A stretch of DNA of 64,000 bases from Streptomyces sp. NRRL F-2580 (GTDB lineage: Bacteria; Actinomycetota; Actinomycetes; Streptomycetales; Streptomycetaceae), in contig NZ_JOIR01000033.1 of NCBI RefSeq assembly GCF_000720115.1, positions 60,877 through 124,876 of the forward strand. The letters are read 5' to 3'. The notes under the pieces were generated by a model that was not told the origin of the DNA, did no database searches, and worked only from the letters and a program-made list of their open reading frames with translations. Made by a program: the position numbers and the translations under genes. How positions within the stretch are numbered: position 1 is the stretch's first letter; each line of letters starts with the position of its first letter. Shown here one piece after another: positions 9,275 to 17,046 of this stretch.

Positions 9275-11563
9275 GTGTCCCGTCGCGCAGGGGTCTTCGT
9301 GACCCGTCGCCCCCGACTCGTGCTCTTCGGCGCGCTCGTGTTCCTCGTCCTGTCCGCCGTTTTCGGCGGACAGGCGACCGGCCGGCTGAAGACGCAGGGA
9401 TACGACGACCCGCGCTCCGAATCCAGCCGCGCCGCCCACCTGGCGGCCGAGGGCCTGGGGGCGTCCCCGAACCTGGTCGTCGTCGCGCAGGCCCGCGGCG
9501 GGTCCGTCGACGACGCCGCGGCCCGGAGCGAGGGCGAGGCCCTCACCGGCCGCCTCGCCGCCCGGCCGCACGTCAGCGCCGTGACCTCGTACTGGACGGG
9601 CGGCGCCGCCGAACTGCGCGGCCGTGACGGCGACGCCGCCATGCTGGTCGCGCACGTCGACGGCGAGGGGGAGCGACTCGGAGCCCGGGTCAAGGAGCTG
9701 AAGCGGGAACTGACCGCCCCGGGCGCCCCCGAGAAGGCCCTGACCCTGCACGTGGGAGGGACGGCGCTCGTCGACGCCGAGCTCCAGGACCTCTCGGAAT
9801 CCGACCTCAAGCGGGCCGAGTCCGTGGTCCTGCCGGGAACCCTGATCCTGCTGGTCCTGGTCTTCGGCAGTGTCGTGGCCGCCGCGCTGCCGCTGCTGAT
9901 CGGCGTGCTGGCGATCGCCGGGACGCTGCTGGTCCTGAGCGTCCTCGGCTCCGTCACCGACGTGTCCGTGTTCGCGCTGAACCTCACCACGGCGCTCGGC
10001 CTGGGGCTGGGCATCGACTACGGGCTGCTGATCGTCTCGCGGTTCCGCGAGGAGCTCGCCCACGGGTACCGGCCGCGCAACGCCGCCATCCGGACCGTGC
10101 GCACCGCCGGCCACACGATCGTCTTCAGTGCCGCCACGGTCTCCGCCGCGCTCGCGACGCTGCTGGTGTTCCCGCCGTACTTCCTGCGTTCCTTCGCCTA
10201 CGCGGGCATCGCCGTGGTGGTGATCGCGGCGGTGAGCGCCCTGACCGTACTGCCGGCCCTGCTCGCGCTGCTCGGCAAGCGGGTGAACGCCTGGGCCGTG
10301 CCGTGGCGCCGCCGGGTCCACGGCGGCTCGCGGTCGCGTCTCTGGGAGAGGCTGGCGCGGATCGTCGTACGCCGCCCGCTGGTCGCGGCGCTGCCGGTGA
10401 TCGGCCTGCTGCTGGTGCTCGCGGCGCCGTTCGCGCACGCCGGTTTCGCCACTCCCGACGACCGGGCGCTGCCGGTGGGCGCGTCCAGCCGGCAGACCGG
10501 GGACCTGGTGCGCGGCTCGTTCGACATGAAGGGCGCCAGCGCGCTCACGGTCGTCGTCACGGGTACGGCGTCCCCGTCGGCGCGGGAGGACTATGCCCGT
10601 CGGCTGTCGGCGCTCCCGCAGGTCGCGCAGGTCGTGGGTGCCGAGGGCAGCTTCCGGTCCGGCGAGAGGGCGGCGGTGTCCGGCTCCGCGGCCGGGTCCG
10701 CCGGTGCCACGGGTACCTCCGGCGGCGGACCGGTGCGGCTCTCCGTGGTGCCGCTGGCCGACCCCCAGTCACGCGCGGCCCAGCAGCTCGTGCGTGACAT
10801 CCGCTCCGCTCCCGTCCCGGCGGGCGCCGAGGTCCTCGTCGGCGGACCGAGCGCGGTGCTGGTCGACGCCAAGTCCGCCGTCGGAGACCGGATCCCGCTG
10901 GCGCTCGCCTTGATCACCCTGACCACCTTCGCGCTGCTGTTCGGCTTCACGCGCAGTCTGCTCCTGCCGATCAAGGCGATCGCACTGAACGCCCTGAGCC
11001 TGGCGGCCGTCCTCGGGGCCATGGTGTGGATCTTCCAGTCGGGCCATCTGCACCACCTGCTCGGTTTCACGCCCGGACCGCTCAGCACGACCATGCCGGT
11101 GCTGCTGTTCTGCATCGTCTTCGGCCTGTCGGTGGACTACGAGGTGTTCGTCCTCGCCCGGATCAAGGAGGCGCACGACGCCGGGCAGGACGATGCGACA
11201 TCGATCGTCTCCGGCATCGCCCGCACGGGCGGGATCGTCACGACCGCCGGCGCCCTGCTCGCCTTCACCCTGCTGAGCTTCGGCACCTCCCAGGTGTCCC
11301 TCCTGCAGTTCTTCGGGATCGGCGCGGGCCTCGGCGTCCTGCTCGACGCCACGCTCGTCCGCGGAGTCCTCGTACCGGCGCTCATGCGTCTGGCGGGCGG
11401 CCTGAACTGGTGGGCGCCGCGGCTGCCGAGGCCCGGGGCGCCGCGCCCGGTGGCCGCTGCGCCCCCGCCCCGGAGGTGCCCGCCGGGGCGGTGTCCCCCA
11501 CCCGGCCGTGCCGCGGTCCGTACGCCCGTCCGCCCGCACGCCCGCGCACCCGCGGGCCGCTGA
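9275..11563 (+). CDS. MMPL-family RND transporter
   Basis: A 762-aa membrane transporter with the two-fold MMPL/RND architecture. A first helix (LVLFGALVFLVLSAVFGG) precedes an extracytoplasmic loop, then a helix bundle containing GLGLGIDYGLLIVSRFREE. A second half repeats this with FGLSVDYEVFVLARIKEAHD. The conserved Asp-Tyr pairs lie on the proton-relay helix in this family. The C-terminal tail is rich in Pro and Arg. MMPL proteins of actinobacteria export lipids and polyketides. Its position 116 nt upstream of a PKS gene on the same strand makes export of that product a fair inference. The GTG start is supported by the N-terminal MSRRAGVFVTRRPRLVL pattern typical of the family. Confidence 0.9.
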   Translation: MSRRAGVFVTRRPRLVLFGALVFLVLSAVFGGQATGRLKTQGYDDPRSESSRAAHLAAEGLGASPNLVVVAQARGGSVDDAAARSEGEALTGRLAARPHVSAVTSYWTGGAAELRGRDGDAAMLVAHVDGEGERLGARVKELKRELTAPGAPEKALTLHVGGTALVDAELQDLSESDLKRAESVVLPGTLILLVLVFGSVVAAALPLLIGVLAIAGTLLVLSVLGSVTDVSVFALNLTTALGLGLGIDYGLLIVSRFREELAHGYRPRNAAIRTVRTAGHTIVFSAATVSAALATLLVFPPYFLRSFAYAGIAVVVIAAVSALTVLPALLALLGKRVNAWAVPWRRRVHGGSRSRLWERLARIVVRRPLVAALPVIGLLLVLAAPFAHAGFATPDDRALPVGASSRQTGDLVRGSFDMKGASALTVVVTGTASPSAREDYARRLSALPQVAQVVGAEGSFRSGERAAVSGSAAGSAGATGTSGGGPVRLSVVPLADPQSRAAQQLVRDIRSAPVPAGAEVLVGGPSAVLVDAKSAVGDRIPLALALITLTTFALLFGFTRSLLLPIKAIALNALSLAAVLGAMVWIFQSGHLHHLLGFTPGPLSTTMPVLLFCIVFGLSVDYEVFVLARIKEAHDAGQDDATSIVSGIARTGGIVTTAGALLAFTLLSFGTSQVSLLQFFGIGAGLGVLLDATLVRGVLVPALMRLAGGLNWWAPRLPRPGAPRPVAAAPPPRRCPPGRCPPPGRAAVRTPVRPHARAPAGR

Positions 11564-11594
11564 CCGAGCGGGGCACAGACCCCGTCCCGCACGT

Positions 11595-11639
11595 CCCGTT
11601 CCCGTACATCCCGTTCCCGCAGACCCCGTTCCCACAGAC
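11595..11639 (+). repeat. Three 15-bp tandem repeats before the PKS gene
   Basis: Three tandem copies of the 15-mer CCCGTTCCCRYASAY start at 11595, 11610 and 11625; copies two and three differ at one base. They lie between the MMPL stop and the PKS ribosome site. The PKS frame is open through them and would encode a PFPQT-type repeat, but the good ribosome site and ATG downstream argue against translation. Confidence 0.6.
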
Positions 11640-11679
11640 CCCACCCCCGCCCAGGGGATCACGACAAGGAAGGCCCGTC

Positions 11680-14600
11680 ATGACCGACATCGCCATCACC
11701 GGACTCGGCTGCCGCTTCCCCGGCGCCCCCGACATCCGCGCCTACTGGAAGCTCCTGCTGAGCGGGGAACGCCAGTTCACCGCCGTCCCGGCCGAGCGCT
11801 GGAACCACGAGACCTTCCACCGGCCCGGCGACCGATCGGCCCCCAACGCCGCGTACACCGACCAGGTCGCGTTCCTGGACGACGTGGACCGCTTCGACGC
11901 CCTGCACTACGGGGTGCCGCCCGCACGCGCCCGGTCCATGGACCCCCAGCACCGGCTGATGCTCGACATCGCCCGCGAGGCCCTCGACGACGCGGGGATG
12001 GGCCGCGGCGACTTCGACCGGGAGAACACCGGGGTCTTCTTCGCCGTGTCGGTGTCCGACTACAAGGACCTCATGGCGGCCCCCCTGCGGGCCATCACCC
12101 TGGCGGAAGAGTCGCAGGGGGCGGACCGCCCCGACACCGAGGCCATCCGGGAGCGTGCCGCCGAGCTCGGCAACATCCACTCCTTCACCCTGCCCGGGAG
12201 CCTGCTCAACATGGCGGCCGGCACGGTCAGCCGGCACTTCGGCCTCGGCGGCCCCAGCTTCGCCGTCGACGCCGCCTGCTCCGGTTCGCTGGTCGCCCTC
12301 GACCAGGCGATCGCCCAGCTCCGCCAGGGCACCTGCCGGATCGCCGTCGTCGGCGGCGCGTACCTCAACCTGACCCCGGACAGCCTGGTCGGCTTCTCCA
12401 GGCTCCGCGCGCTGTCCGCGAGCGGCGTGTGCCGGCCGTTCGACGAGGCGGCCGACGGGTTCGTCCTGGGCGAGGGGGCCGGCGCCGTCGTCGTACGGCC
12501 GCTCGCCGACGCCCTCGCCGCCGGCGACCGCGTCTACGCGGTGATCAAGGGCATCGGCTCGGCCAACGACGGAGCCTCCCCCGGCCCGCTGGTCCCCACC
12601 GCCGAAGGCCAGCTGCGCGCCATGCGCCGGGCCTACGACGACGCCGGGGTCGCCCCGTCCTCCGTGGGCTTCATCGAGGCCCACGGCACCGGCACCACCA
12701 CCGGCGACCGTGCCGAGGTGGAGGCACTGTGCAGGCTGCGCACCGAGTACCCCGACGACGACCCCTCGCTGTGCTACCTCGGCTCCGGCAAGGCCCTCAT
12801 CGGGCACTCGCTGTCCGCGGCGGGCATCGCCGGTCTGATCAAGTCGGCCCTGGTCGTCCACCAGCGCACGATCGTGCCGCAGCCGGTCACCACGCCCCAT
12901 CCGGACCTGGGCGTCTCCGCCGCGGGCCTGCGCTTCGCCGACACCGTCCGGCCCTGGCCGGGCGCGGCCACGCCTCGGCGGGCCGCCGTCAGCTCCTTCG
13001 GTTTCGGCGGCACGAACGTGCACGTGGTGCTCGAGGAGCAGCCGGCCCCCGCCCACGGCGACGTCCCGGCGCGCGCCGAAGGCCCCCGGCCCCAGCTGCT
13101 CCTCCTCTCGGCCGGCAGCCCCGAGCTGCTGGAACGGCACATCGACGAGGTGCTCGACATGGTGGAGCAGGCCGCCCCCGTGCCGATCGCGGCGCTGGCC
13201 CACACCCTGGGCTCGCGCGAACCGCTGAAGACGCGGCTCGCCGTCGTGGCCGCCGACACGGAGGAGTTCACCCGGCGGCTGCGCCACGCCCGCGGCCAGC
13301 TCGCCGAAGGCGCCCGGGGCGACCTCGGCGACGGCGCCTACGCCGCCGACGCCCCCCTGCCGGAGGCCGAGCGCCGCATCGCGTTCCTCTTCCCCGGTCA
13401 GGGCAGCCAGCGGCCGCGCATGATGCAGGACCTCTACGAACGGTTCACGGGCTTCCGCACGGACGTCAACGTCCTCAGCGCCGTCGCCCGCCGCGACGCC
13501 GGCTTCGACCTCGCGGACCTGCTGTACGGCGAGGCCCCGACCGCTCACGGCGACCCCGAGGAGCTCGGTCGGCGGCTCGCCGGCACCGACGTGTGCCAGC
13601 CGCTGCTCGGCACCGTACAGATCGCCGCGACCCGGCTGCTGGGCCACTGCGGCATCGCCCCCGGCCTCGCCCTCGGCCACAGCGTCGGGGAGTTCGCCGC
13701 CGCCGCGGCGGCCGGAGCGCTCACCGACGAGGACACCGTCCGGCTGCTGGTCCACCGGGGCGCCGCCCTCCGCCGGGCCGAGACCGGCGCAGGGGGCGGG
13801 ATGCTCGCCGTACAGACCGACAAGGACACCTGCCACCGGCTCATGTCCGGCATCGACGACGTGTGGCTCGCCTGCTTCAACCAGCCGCGTCAGGTCGTGG
13901 TGAGCGGTTCGCCCGAGGGGCTCGCCGCGGTGCGGCAGGCCTGCGCCGGCGCCGGGGTGGTCACGGTGGCGCTCGACGTGTCCAACGCCTTCCACTCGCC
14001 GCGGGTGGCCGACGCCGAGAAGGGCGTGCGCGCGGACCTCGCCGCCCTCCGCATCGCCGGCCCGGTCCTGCCGTTCGTCTCGTCCGTGAACGCCGAGGTC
14101 TGCACCGACCCCGAGGGGCTGCGCGACGTGTGGGCCCGGCACGCGTCCGCCCCGGTCCGGTTCGGCGACGCCGTCCGGACCGCCTACGACCAGGGGGCGC
14201 GCGTCTTTCTCCAGGTGACCGGCGGCAGCTCGCTCCTGGCCTCCGTCCGCCGCAACCTCACCGGCCACGGCGACGTGCACGTCGTACCCGCCGGCGAGGT
14301 GGAGCCGGACGGCGGGCGCGGCTTCGTCCGGGCCCTCGCCCGGCTCGCGGTCCTGGGCGTCCCGGTCGACCCGCGCGCCCTGGTGCCCGAGGAGGACCGT
14401 CGCCTGCTGGACCTGCCGGTGGCGAAGCTCGACACCCAGTCCTACTGGGTGCCGCGCGGGCGCCCCGCCAAGAACGGGCGCCCCGCCGAGAAGAGGGACG
14501 CCTGCGCCACCGTCCTGCCGCCCCGGCCCGTAACCCCCGAGGAGACCTCGATGAACGCCCCGATCGACGCCCCCGTGACCGGCGCCGTGACCGGCGCCGT

Positions 14601-14853
14601 GGACGCCCCGGCGAACGACCCGATGGGTGAGCTGCTCCAGCTGGTCCGGCAGCAGGTGACGCTGCTCGCCCGGCTCGCCGAGACGCTGCCCGTACGGGAC
14701 CCGGCCGCCGAGGCGGCCGAGCCGGCCGAGCCGGCGCCGGTGCACGTCGTACCCGCCGCCCCCGCCGCCCCCCCCCCCCCCCCCCACCCCCCCCCTTCCC
14801 GTTCGGCGAGGAAGCCGCCGACCGGCCGACCGTCCGGAGGATCGCGGCGATGA
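11680..14853 (+). CDS. Type I polyketide synthase, KS-AT, no ACP
   Basis: A 1,057-aa synthase. The ketosynthase spans about residues 3-445, with active-site Cys in DAACSGSL (about 200) and the His motifs EAHGTGTTTGD and GHSLSAAGIAGL. The acyltransferase spans about 560-880, with the serine in GHSVGEF (about 668) and SNAFHSPRV, whose AFH element points to malonyl-CoA. A post-AT linker (LDTQSYWVPRG) is followed by a helical, docking-like stretch (LLQLVRQQVTLLARLAE) and a Pro-rich end. No carrier protein domain is present. AAGGAAG at 11668-11674 supports the ATG. The 3' end runs through a C18-A-C9 tract. In the AOS frame the codons after the tract look more coding (18 of 19 GC3), so this and the next gene may be one KS-AT-AOS protein split by an indel. 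As read, the genes overlap by ATGA. Confidence 0.9.
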   Translation: MTDIAITGLGCRFPGAPDIRAYWKLLLSGERQFTAVPAERWNHETFHRPGDRSAPNAAYTDQVAFLDDVDRFDALHYGVPPARARSMDPQHRLMLDIAREALDDAGMGRGDFDRENTGVFFAVSVSDYKDLMAAPLRAITLAEESQGADRPDTEAIRERAAELGNIHSFTLPGSLLNMAAGTVSRHFGLGGPSFAVDAACSGSLVALDQAIAQLRQGTCRIAVVGGAYLNLTPDSLVGFSRLRALSASGVCRPFDEAADGFVLGEGAGAVVVRPLADALAAGDRVYAVIKGIGSANDGASPGPLVPTAEGQLRAMRRAYDDAGVAPSSVGFIEAHGTGTTTGDRAEVEALCRLRTEYPDDDPSLCYLGSGKALIGHSLSAAGIAGLIKSALVVHQRTIVPQPVTTPHPDLGVSAAGLRFADTVRPWPGAATPRRAAVSSFGFGGTNVHVVLEEQPAPAHGDVPARAEGPRPQLLLLSAGSPELLERHIDEVLDMVEQAAPVPIAALAHTLGSREPLKTRLAVVAADTEEFTRRLRHARGQLAEGARGDLGDGAYAADAPLPEAERRIAFLFPGQGSQRPRMMQDLYERFTGFRTDVNVLSAVARRDAGFDLADLLYGEAPTAHGDPEELGRRLAGTDVCQPLLGTVQIAATRLLGHCGIAPGLALGHSVGEFAAAAAAGALTDEDTVRLLVHRGAALRRAETGAGGGMLAVQTDKDTCHRLMSGIDDVWLACFNQPRQVVVSGSPEGLAAVRQACAGAGVVTVALDVSNAFHSPRVADAEKGVRADLAALRIAGPVLPFVSSVNAEVCTDPEGLRDVWARHASAPVRFGDAVRTAYDQGARVFLQVTGGSSLLASVRRNLTGHGDVHVVPAGEVEPDGGRGFVRALARLAVLGVPVDPRALVPEEDRRLLDLPVAKLDTQSYWVPRGRPAKNGRPAEKRDACATVLPPRPVTPEETSMNAPIDAPVTGAVTGAVDAPANDPMGELLQLVRQQVTLLARLAETLPVRDPAAEAAEPAEPAPVHVVPAAPAAPPPPPHPPPSRSARKPPTGRPSGGSRR
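14768..14795 (+). repeat. C18-A-C9 homopolymer tract at gene junction
   Basis: A run of 18 C, one A, then nine C lies in the Pro/Ala linker at the 3' end of the KS-AT gene. Shifting the frame by one base here joins the KS-AT frame to FPFGEEAADRPTVRRIAAM and on into the AOS protein. It is either a sequencing-length error or a slippery site that could change phase. Confidence 0.7.
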
Positions 14854-16220
14854 TCGCGAACGACTGCGGCACGGGCACGGCACCGGCCGCCGTACCCGCC
14901 ACCGCGCCCGAGGGCTTCCCCGTACAGCGGGCCGGCCACCGCGAGGAGACCCCGCCGACGCCGCCGCCGGCGGCCGACCCGCCCACCACGCCGCTGCCCG
15001 AGGAACACACGCGGATCGAGTGCTTCCCGGAAGTCACCGCCCACGGCGAGCGCATCTCCGCCCTCGACGGGCTGGGGCTGCCCAATCCGTACTTCCTCGT
15101 CCACGAACGCGGTATGACGGACACGACCGTCATCGACGGCCGGGAACTCCTCTCCTTCTCCAGCTACAACTACCTGGGCCTGGCGACGCACCCCGAGGTG
15201 AACGAGGCGGCCCGGGACGCGATCGAGCGCTGCGGCACCTCGGTGTCCGCCAGCCGGCTGCTGTCCGGCAGCCGTCCGCTCCACCTGGAACTCGAGGCGG
15301 AGCTCGCCGGCCGGCTCGCGTGCGAGGCCGCGGTCACCCTGGCCAACGGGCACGCCACCAACGTCACCGTGATCGGTCACCTCGTCGGCCCCGGGGACCT
15401 CGTCATCCACGACGCGCTCGCCCACGACAGCATCCTCCAGGGATGCAAGCTCTCCGGCGCGACCCGGCGGCCCTTCCCGCACAACGACGCGGCCGCCCTG
15501 GACGCGATCCTCACGCAGGTCCGCCACCAGTACCGGCGGGTCCTCGTCGTCGTCGAGGGCGTCTACAGCATGGACGGCGACATCGCCGACCTGCCCGCGC
15601 TCATCGAGGTCAAGCGCCGGCACGGCGCGCTGCTGATGATCGACGAGGCACACAGCATGGGGACGATCGGTGCGACGGGACGCGGCATCGGCGAGTACTT
15701 CGACATCGACCGCTCGGCGGTCGACCTGTGGTCGGGCACGCTGTCCAAGGCGCTGGCGAGCTGTGGCGGCTACGTCGCCGGGAAGCGCTCGGTCGTCGAG
15801 TACCTGCGCTACACCGTTCCGGGCTTCGTCTTCAGCGCCGGCATGACCCCGGCCGACACCGCGGCCTCCCTGGCCGCGCTGCGCCTGCTGCGTGCCGAGC
15901 CGCAGCGCGTGGCACGGCTCGCGGAGAACGCCGCGCTGTTCGTCCGCCTCGCCCGCGATGCGGGGATCGACGTCGGGGACAGCCACGACACGCCGGTCGT
16001 CCCGTGCATCGTCGGGGACTCGCTGAAGACGCTGCGGCTCGCCGACGCCCTGTTCCAGCAGGGCATCAGCGTCAACCCGATCCTCTATCCGGCCGTACCG
16101 GAGGAACTGGCCCGACTGCGCTTCTTCATCACCTGCGAGCACACGCCCGACCAGATCCGGCACGCGGTGACCGCGCTGGAGCACGAGCTGCGGCACCTGA
16201 CCACGGCCCGCGCGGCCTGA
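14850..16220 (+). CDS. Alpha-oxoamine synthase (PLP, BioF/KBL-like)
   Basis: A 456-aa fold-type-I PLP enzyme of the alpha-oxoamine synthase family. It joins an amino acid to an acyl thioester with loss of CO2, giving an alpha-aminoketone. The family signature LLSFSSYNYLGLATHP is followed by RCGTSVSASRLLSGS, HDALAHDSILQGC, YSMDGDIADLP, DEAHSMGTIGATGRG, and the PLP lysine motif SGTLSKALASCGG (Lys near 298). The first roughly 45 residues are a Pro/Ala linker, consistent with fusion to or docking on the preceding KS-AT. GGAGGA at 14835-14840 could serve as a ribosome site. The closest relative in the window is the AOS domain of the 28.7-32.1 kb PKS. Confidence 0.9.
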   Translation: MIANDCGTGTAPAAVPATAPEGFPVQRAGHREETPPTPPPAADPPTTPLPEEHTRIECFPEVTAHGERISALDGLGLPNPYFLVHERGMTDTTVIDGRELLSFSSYNYLGLATHPEVNEAARDAIERCGTSVSASRLLSGSRPLHLELEAELAGRLACEAAVTLANGHATNVTVIGHLVGPGDLVIHDALAHDSILQGCKLSGATRRPFPHNDAAALDAILTQVRHQYRRVLVVVEGVYSMDGDIADLPALIEVKRRHGALLMIDEAHSMGTIGATGRGIGEYFDIDRSAVDLWSGTLSKALASCGGYVAGKRSVVEYLRYTVPGFVFSAGMTPADTAASLAALRLLRAEPQRVARLAENAALFVRLARDAGIDVGDSHDTPVVPCIVGDSLKTLRLADALFQQGISVNPILYPAVPEELARLRFFITCEHTPDQIRHAVTALEHELRHLTTARAA

Positions 16221-16244
16221 CCCGCGGCCGCGAACACCACCGCC

Positions 16245-16916
16245 GTGGACCCCGCCGTGGACACCGCCTTCCAGCCGATCGCACCGGGTCGCATCCACCG
16301 ATGGGGCGGCGCCCGCCTCCTCGTGGCCCCGTTCACCGGCCTCCACCGGGCGCCCTTCCTCTCTCCGGCCGAACGGCGGGTGGTCCGGGCGCTGCCGGTC
16401 CGGCGGCGGGCCGAGTGGACGGCCGGCCGGCTGCTCGCCAAACGCCTGGTCGCCGACGCCCTCGCCGCGCCGGCCGACGAGGTGGAGGTACTCCCCCGGG
16501 ACGACGGCAGCCCGTACGTCGTCCTCAGCGGCAGCCCGGTGCCGGCCGTGCACGTCTCCATCAGCCACACCGCCCGCCACGTCGCCGCGGCCCTCGCACC
16601 CGAAGCGGTCGGAGTGGACCTGTGCGAGACCGCCTCGGCCGCCGCGGTACGCCGTGTCGCGGGCCACGTCTTCTCCCCCGGGGAGCTCGCCCGCATCGGG
16701 ACGGACCGGCCCGATGCCCTGGCCGGCGCCTGGGCGCTCAAGGAGGCCGCGGTCAAGGCCGACCGGACCGGCGTCTTCGGCGCCGCCCCGCGCCTCGTCG
16801 AAATCCTCGGCCTCCGGCCGCCGGTGCTCAGCGGGCGGCGCCACGCGGCGGTGTGGCGCGCGGGAGACGCGGTTCTCGCCCTCGTCCTCGCGCACTCCCC
16901 GGGTCCGACGGGCTGA
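16245..16916 (+). CDS. 4'-phosphopantetheinyl transferase, Sfp type
   Basis: A 223-aa enzyme that loads the phosphopantetheine arm from CoA onto carrier proteins. Motifs are VHVSISHTARHVAAAL, EAVGVDLCE (Mg-binding GVDxE-like, here GVDL-C-E), FSPGELARI and WALKEAAVKA, the last being the hallmark (W/F)xxKEA motif. It follows the AOS gene by 24 nt on the same strand. The adjacent KS-AT has no carrier domain, so its likely client is the ACP in the 28.7-32.1 kb PKS or one elsewhere. The start used is GTG. Confidence 0.9.
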   Translation: MDPAVDTAFQPIAPGRIHRWGGARLLVAPFTGLHRAPFLSPAERRVVRALPVRRRAEWTAGRLLAKRLVADALAAPADEVEVLPRDDGSPYVVLSGSPVPAVHVSISHTARHVAAALAPEAVGVDLCETASAAAVRRVAGHVFSPGELARIGTDRPDALAGAWALKEAAVKADRTGVFGAAPRLVEILGLRPPVLSGRRHAAVWRAGDAVLALVLAHSPGPTG

Positions 16917-17046
16917 GCGCACCCCCTCGGCAGCACTGCGTTGGTGCTCCTTGCCCCGCCGGATGATGCTTGTCAGTGGAGCCCCTGGCCGTGCGGGTTG
17001 CCGTGGAACCGCGGCGAGGGAACTAGCGAGGGCGAGATGAGCGGCG

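Noticed and set aside
14551..14853. A separate small gene beginning MNAPIDAPVTGAVTG with a GAGGAG-like site upstream
   Set aside because: It is in frame with the KS-AT protein without an intervening stop and reads as its linker and docking-like helix, so it is treated as part of that protein.
11659..14883. A 1,074-codon minus-strand frame and a second plus-strand frame across the KS-AT gene
   Set aside because: Both are Arg/Gly-rich shadows; the KS and AT active sites all lie in the frame starting at 11680.
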